IMG/VR virus record: IMGVR_UViG_3300025652_000688
Coordinates: 1-21,030 of that record
Strand: one strand, 5' to 3'
Source of the DNA: a virus
Length of the DNA stretch: 21,030 bases
Positions 17,078-21,030 of this stretch are shown one piece after another. A program made the translations under genes and the position numbers. Numbering within the stretch: position 1 is the stretch's first letter; every line of letters begins with the position of its first letter. A model generated the notes under the pieces. The model was not told where the DNA came from, did no database searches, and saw only the letters and a program-made list of their open reading frames with translations.

Positions 17078-19078
17078 TTAACCAGAGCAAGCTAAACATT
17101 CGTCATCTTCAGAGTTTTCTATAGGCTTATTCAAGTATTCCAACAACTCGTTGTACGATCCAATGTATTCACCTGCGATGTATATCTGAGGAACAGTCTT
17201 CACACTCTTACGACCAGTCACTTCGGCTGCGGTCTTACCTACAGAGGCTAGATCGATATCCTCGAACGGTATTCCACGTAAAGTCAGCTCTTCTTTCGCT
17301 AGAGTACAGTATGGGCAGTCCTTCTTAGAGTATACGATGCTCCGCATATCCCCCTGAAGCGCAACTCGTTCCACTTTCTCTGATACGTTCTCGGCACGTT
17401 GCTTAGCTTCCGTACGAAGATAGTATAGTCCCTTCAGACCCTCTTTCCATGCACGAAGATGCACTTGGTTAACATACGCTTTCGGAGCTCCTGATGGGAA
17501 GAACAGATTTACGGACTGTCCTTGACAGATATACTTCTGTCGATCAGCGGCATGACGTACTACCCAGTTTTGATCCAACTCGTCAGCTGTCTTAAACACA
17601 GACTTCTCGCCTTCGGTTAAGAACGGCAGATGTTGAACGGAACCCTTTTTAGTTATAATGGATGTCCAGTTAACATCGTTATTCTCGCCCTTCTGATCCA
17701 ACAGTGCGACTAGGTACTTGTTCTTCACTAGAAAAGAGCCAGCACGTGTACGGTGTGTGTACGCATTCGCCTTCAGTGGCTCGATAGATGGACTTGTAGC
17801 TAGAATTACACCACTTGAAGCATTAGGAGCAATTGCCAGAAGATGCGAGTTACGTCGACCAGAATCTGGGCCATCAGGATAAGCACCACGTTCTACTGCC
17901 AGTCGCTCGGTTTCAGCTACGGCTTGAGTCTTGATGTGCTTAAATACTACATCGTTGATCTCTTTGGCTTTATCGGATTCCCAAGCAACGCCATGTTTCT
18001 GTAGAAGGCTGTGAAAGCCCATTGCACCCAGTCCTATCGATCGTTCTCGACTCGCACTAAACTTAGCTCGGTCGATCGTGTCTGGCGCATTTTCAACAAA
18101 ATAGCTAATAACGTTATCAAGCATACATATGAGGTCAGCAACAATTGGAGTATCCTTCCATTCATCGTAGTATTCTAGGTTAAGAGACGACAAGCAGCAA
18201 ACCGCTGTACGCTCCTCGTTAGTCGGTAAATGTATCTCATTACAGAGGTTTGAGCCATTGATCTTCAGCCCTAAGTCTTTCAGTGGCTGTGGCAGATCTC
18301 TATTGGCAGTATCGATGAAGTTCATGTATGGCTCGCCTGTACGGAACCGAGTCTCGATGATACGTTCCCATAGCTTACGTGCGTCAACACTCTCTTTAAC
18401 AGTTCCATCTTTCGGGTCACGTAAATCGAACTTCTTTCCTTCGGCAGCGGCAATCATGAACTCGTCGGTGATGTTAACTGCGTTATGTAGGTTCAAGGCT
18501 TTACGTTGCACATCACCAGTAGGGATCCGCATATTAAGGAATTCAATGATATCAGGATGCGAGATATCCATGTATGCTGCATAAGATCCCTTACGAGTCT
18601 TACCTTGACGATACGCAATCATATCAGCATCTACTGTATGAAGGAAGGGCATCGGTCCTGGCGCAACATCGGATACAGTTCGAACATCACTCCAATGACC
18701 ACCAACGCCACCGCCGTATACGGATAACCAACGAAGTTCCGCAGTGTGTGATATGAGACCCTCTAGCGTGTCCGGGACATAAGTCAGGAAGCAAGATATC
18801 GGCATCCCTTTGCTCTTGTTCGACTTACCGGGAGCGTTTGATAGTACTGGACTTGCGAACATAAACCACTTATTTGAGACATATGTGTATAGTCTCTGCG
18901 CTAAAGCTTTATCAAGTTTACCTTCATAGTGCGACCAAGCGAGTGCAGCTCTCTTAAACGCTTCTTGTGGAGAAGTTTCGTCATCTGTTAAGTAGAAGTC
19001 CTTCAACATACCAATTGCGTAAGATTCTAGTAGATCATCCTTTTCTTTATCTATCTTAATTGTCATTTTCTTTCCCAT
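17078..19078 (-). CDS. nrdA: Ribonucleotide reductase class I, alpha subunit NrdA with inserted glutaredoxin domain
   Basis: A 666-aa catalytic subunit that reduces ribonucleotides with the radical from NrdB. Catalytic residues: Cys96 (PISCFL) and Cys294/295 as the redox pair, NLCNEI (277-282) with thiyl Cys279, Asn277 and Glu281, and the radical-path tyrosines 552-553 (LYYLRT). No N-terminal ATP cone is seen, so dATP activity control is likely absent. Residues about 578-650 form a complete glutaredoxin domain (MRSIVYSKKDCPYC, then TVPQIYIAGEYIGS), followed by the usual swinging redox tail with Cys661/Cys664 (ECLACSG). ATG 19078 has no clear Shine-Dalgarno; ATG 19066 with GGGAAAG upstream may be the real start. 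Confidence 0.95.
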   Translation of the reverse strand: MGKKMTIKIDKEKDDLLESYAIGMLKDFYLTDDETSPQEAFKRAALAWSHYEGKLDKALAQRLYTYVSNKWFMFASPVLSNAPGKSNKSKGMPISCFLTYVPDTLEGLISHTAELRWLSVYGGGVGGHWSDVRTVSDVAPGPMPFLHTVDADMIAYRQGKTRKGSYAAYMDISHPDIIEFLNMRIPTGDVQRKALNLHNAVNITDEFMIAAAEGKKFDLRDPKDGTVKESVDARKLWERIIETRFRTGEPYMNFIDTANRDLPQPLKDLGLKINGSNLCNEIHLPTNEERTAVCCLSSLNLEYYDEWKDTPIVADLICMLDNVISYFVENAPDTIDRAKFSASRERSIGLGAMGFHSLLQKHGVAWESDKAKEINDVVFKHIKTQAVAETERLAVERGAYPDGPDSGRRNSHLLAIAPNASSGVILATSPSIEPLKANAYTHRTRAGSFLVKNKYLVALLDQKGENNDVNWTSIITKKGSVQHLPFLTEGEKSVFKTADELDQNWVVRHAADRQKYICQGQSVNLFFPSGAPKAYVNQVHLRAWKEGLKGLYYLRTEAKQRAENVSEKVERVALQGDMRSIVYSKKDCPYCTLAKEELTLRGIPFEDIDLASVGKTAAEVTGRKSVKTVPQIYIAGEYIGSYNELLEYLNKPIENSEDDECLACSG

Positions 19079-19131
19079 TGAAAGCTAAGGTAGACGGAGA
19101 CCAGATCGCATCATCCGGTCCCGGCCTTATA

Positions 19132-19800
19132 TTATGTGTTTATGAAGTCTTCGATCATAGGGAAGATTCGGGTGATTGCATTACCAATCTCTCGAGCCAG
19201 TTCCATATGTTCCTTTTGAGTCCCATTTGCAGAACGAAGTTCCACATAGTGAATCCATGATCGGATGGTGCCATTGGCGTATAGACGTGATACGGTGTTC
19301 CCTTCGGGAAGCACTGACCTAGCTTGCTCTTTCGCTATGCCATTTTCGATAGCCCATTTGTATGCCATTTTTGCTTCGTGAATGATCATCGACTGTTTAG
19401 CTCCCCACGCTATAGCTAGCTCGTCGTCATCACACTCTATTGAGTTCTGCCGGTTCTTAGTATCTTGTAGACGTGTTTCACGTACTACGAAAGAATTTTC
19501 CATGTCGTTAGGATTAGCGTACCGCTGGGAGAACTCTTGGAAAGAGAATGATCGATGTCGTAGAAACTGTCGAGCAATATCACGAGTTGTTTCGACCTCA
19601 ATTGTAGCAGAAGCCATCTCGAACGGGCTCCAGTGCTTATGTTTGATCAGATATGCAAGCAATTTATCACTAGACTCTAGATTCATCTGTCCTTGAGGAT
19701 TAGAGACTTTTGCGCAATAAGCAATCATATCCTGCACTCCGGTCAATCCATCTGTAGAGTATGGTGCAGGTTGCGTATAACCCATCAATTTTGCTTTCAT
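19132..19800 (-). CDS. thyX: Flavin-dependent thymidylate synthase ThyX
   Basis: A 222-aa enzyme that methylates dUMP to dTMP using methylene-tetrahydrofolate and reduced FAD, releasing tetrahydrofolate. The ThyX signature RHRSFSFQEFSQRY (81-94) is complete, with ARSVLPEG (160-167) and a YVELRSANGTQKEH segment (185-198) forming the nucleotide-binding end. The length is typical. ATG 19800 with AAGGA about 9 nt upstream. It follows the primase by 135 nt and precedes nrdA by 53 nt, so dTMP synthesis and dNTP production sit on one transcript. The phage SHMT elsewhere in the window makes its co-substrate. Confidence 0.96.
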   Translation of the reverse strand: MKAKLMGYTQPAPYSTDGLTGVQDMIAYCAKVSNPQGQMNLESSDKLLAYLIKHKHWSPFEMASATIEVETTRDIARQFLRHRSFSFQEFSQRYANPNDMENSFVVRETRLQDTKNRQNSIECDDDELAIAWGAKQSMIIHEAKMAYKWAIENGIAKEQARSVLPEGNTVSRLYANGTIRSWIHYVELRSANGTQKEHMELAREIGNAITRIFPMIEDFINT

Positions 19801-19935
19801 TATATACTTTCCTTATAATTTAAATGTTGCACAAAGTTTTCTTGTAGCGACTTATTGTCGCCGGTCTCTTATATATCTATATCACAAACCGCTTTTCGGC
19901 GTTTTCGTGCTATTGTAACACTACATTACAATTCT
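19801..19935 (-). promoter_or_regulatory. thyX leader with hairpins, no clear promoter
   Basis: The gap holds a GC-rich hairpin GCGAC-TTATT-GTCGC (19847-19861) about 50 nt before thyX, and a weak terminator-like structure CGC-TTTTCG-GCG with flanking A/T pairs (19886-19904). No TTGACA-17-TATAAT promoter is present, unlike the lower part of the window, so this block may be read from a different promoter class or from upstream. Nothing else is supported here. Confidence 0.35.
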
Positions 19936-20973
19936 CTAACACTTCCTCCAGTACGTAAGTTTTAGCTTGCCCTCCAATCCGTGATACGTATTAGCATCTA
20001 CGGTACGTTTTAAAGTGTCTCTGCTTATACCACTCATTATAACATCATTCAGATCTTTGTCAACTATTTTCGAAGGCCAGATGAAGACTTTATATCCTCT
20101 GTCTAGACACTTCTCCATTCTAGCGACGATCTCTTTATTACGTGGCTCGTTATCGAATACGAACACTGCATTCTCGACATCATCCAAACCACTGGCATTA
20201 CCATCGGCACCTGCCATAGCAACGGCGTTATCTAGGAATAGACTATCGATCGGTCCCTCAACGACATAGTACTTCCGTGTGAAATCGACTTCATTCAGAC
20301 CAAATAGCTTAGGCATGGTATCGTCGATCATTATAGTTATGTATCTAAGTTCAGATGAGTTGAAAGCTCTTGCGTTGAATCCAAACACAACACCATACTT
20401 ATCAATGAACGGCATGATCAGTCTTGGACGATCTCGCTCAACGGTAGGTAGCTTACCTGGTATGATGGAGTTTACCCATTCATTGAACTTTGGGGCATAG
20501 TATAGCTTATAGTGGACATCTGATGGTATTTGTCGTTGCACTAGATACTTCTTAACAAAGTGGTCATGCTGTAGAGCCGACACTTTCTTGATACGCAATA
20601 GAGGCGAACCCTTCTTCTTAAAGTTCGGTGCCGTCATTCTGAGTGCATCTAACGGCTTAGATGGACTTTCTTCAAACAGCTTGCGTCTTTCGCCACGCTC
20701 TAGGGCAGAGTCGATTACGTACTCATTGTATAGATTATGATCTATAAACTTAAGTAGATTGCGTAGACTGTGTGAGGCATTGCAGTTGTGACAGTAGAAT
20801 ATAGCACTGTTATCTTTCTCGAGAATCCAACCTCGTGCCTTACTTTTGTTCTTCTGAGAGTCTCCGCATATAGGGCATCTGAAGTTAGCCCTATAGGGAG
20901 AGTGTGCTTTTACTGAATATCGTTCTACCCGTGTGGATAGGATACCAGCGAACTTTAGATCTGTGACGTTCAT
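19936..20973 (-). CDS. 61: DNA primase, T4 gp61 type
   Basis: A 345-aa primase that makes RNA primers at the phage replication fork with the gp41-type helicase. It has an N-terminal zinc finger FRCPICGDSQ (Cys33, Cys36) and FYCHNC (Cys61, Cys64), with KSKARGW between as in T4 gp61; then the TOPRIM core YYVVEGPIDSLFL with Glu239, VFVFDNEPRN with Asp274, and DKDLNDVI (305-312). VNSIIPG and LIMPFID also follow gp61, and the length is near T4's 342 aa. The frame is open to TTG 20985, but ATG 20973 has GGAG 6 nt upstream and begins like the family. That ribosome binding site is inside a hairpin. Confidence 0.94.
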   Translation of the reverse strand: MNVTDLKFAGILSTRVERYSVKAHSPYRANFRCPICGDSQKNKSKARGWILEKDNSAIFYCHNCNASHSLRNLLKFIDHNLYNEYVIDSALERGERRKLFEESPSKPLDALRMTAPNFKKKGSPLLRIKKVSALQHDHFVKKYLVQRQIPSDVHYKLYYAPKFNEWVNSIIPGKLPTVERDRPRLIMPFIDKYGVVFGFNARAFNSSELRYITIMIDDTMPKLFGLNEVDFTRKYYVVEGPIDSLFLDNAVAMAGADGNASGLDDVENAVFVFDNEPRNKEIVARMEKCLDRGYKVFIWPSKIVDKDLNDVIMSGISRDTLKRTVDANTYHGLEGKLKLTYWRKC

Positions 20974-20979
20974 GATGAA

Positions 20980-21027
20980 CTCCAATGACTTGTGAATACT
21001 GTAAGCGTATTATATCAAGAATTGGAG
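20980..21027 (-). promoter_or_regulatory. Hairpin covering the primase ribosome binding site, with an internal -10-like box
   Basis: On the minus strand CTCCAAT (21027-21021) pairs with ATTGGAG (20986-20980), CTTG (21019-21016) with CAAG (20992-20989), and AATAC (21011-21007) with GTATT (20999-20995): 16 pairs in 48 nt around a 7-nt loop. The GGAG that serves the primase start is in the 3' arm. A TATAAT (21014-21009) lies in the 5' arm; its -35 would be outside the window. Confidence 0.6.
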
Positions 21028-21030
21028 GTG

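Noticed and set aside
17040-17078. Promoter between nrdA and nrdB
   Set aside because: A TATAAT is present, but the hexamer 17 bp upstream (TTGCTC) is a poor -35 match, and nrdA-nrdB are likely co-transcribed.
1-21030. CRISPR array, insertion sequence or integrase/attachment site
   Set aside because: No regularly spaced repeats, transposase or integrase motifs, or terminal repeats were seen; the tRNA genes are complete and show no duplicated 3' ends.

Overview
The window looks like a stretch of a T4-like (Caudoviricetes, myovirus-type) phage genome infecting a Gram-negative, probably aquatic, host. The evidence is a set of T4-superfamily genes (gp61-type primase, RNase H of the T4 Rnh type, aerobic ribonucleotide reductase NrdA/NrdB, a gp31/GroES-like co-chaperonin, a CVYC glutaredoxin like T4 NrdC), a tRNA cluster, an inner/outer membrane spanin pair, and very compact coding on one strand with frequent ATGA/TAATG overlaps. 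No photosynthesis genes are seen, and the host cannot be named from this window.

All genes but one lie on the minus strand, so transcription runs from high to low coordinates. Top end (21030-15990): gp61-type primase behind a hairpin that covers its ribosome binding site, then thyX, nrdA (with a glutaredoxin domain inserted before its redox tail) and nrdB, closed by a C(UUCG)G terminator. Next (15889-14400): a zinc-ribbon protein, a GIY-YIG-like nuclease and, convergent with it, the only plus-strand gene, a class-3 lipase. From 14410 to 12955 there are four small units, three with their own sigma-70-type promoter next to or inside the end of the gene before; one encodes a SpoT/MESH1-type HD hydrolase. 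The tRNA zone (12943-11557) holds Ile2(CAT), Arg(TCT), Asn(GTT), Leu(TAG), Tyr(GTA) and Thr(TGT), one tRNA-like element without an ordinary anticodon arm, two or three small proteins and a 264-nt structured non-coding spacer. From 11525 to 7178 there are many small conserved phage genes, an HExxH metallopeptidase, a two-helix membrane protein, the GroES-like protein and a serine hydroxymethyltransferase. Below that are the spanins (6748-5914), an operon with glutaredoxin, a WYL_2/DUF2693 protein and a glycosyltransferase (5825-3908), a 383-aa conserved phage protein with its coupled neighbour, RNase H with a DUF6433-like protein, a HAD hydrolase, a terminator, and the first codons of one more gene.

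The clearest functional theme is nucleotide supply for phage DNA synthesis. NrdA/NrdB make deoxyribonucleotides, two glutaredoxins (one free, one fused) can re-reduce the reductase, ThyX makes dTMP and returns tetrahydrofolate, and the SHMT can recharge that to methylene-tetrahydrofolate from serine, so the pair needs no dihydrofolate reductase. The primase and RNase H start and clear lagging-strand primers. A putative (p)ppGpp hydrolase may counter the host stringent response. Eleven minus-strand promoters of the form TTGACA-17-TATAAT, all with exactly 17-bp spacing, suggest that much of the lower two thirds is read early by host sigma-70 polymerase; the nrd/thyX/primase block lacks such clear promoters.

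Several genes start later than the longest open frame suggests, because the frame opens with TTG while an internal ATG has the good Shine-Dalgarno sequence. Those choices are given per gene. Three genes of 54-56 codons are also reported. Names rest on motif reading and memory of families, not on database searches.
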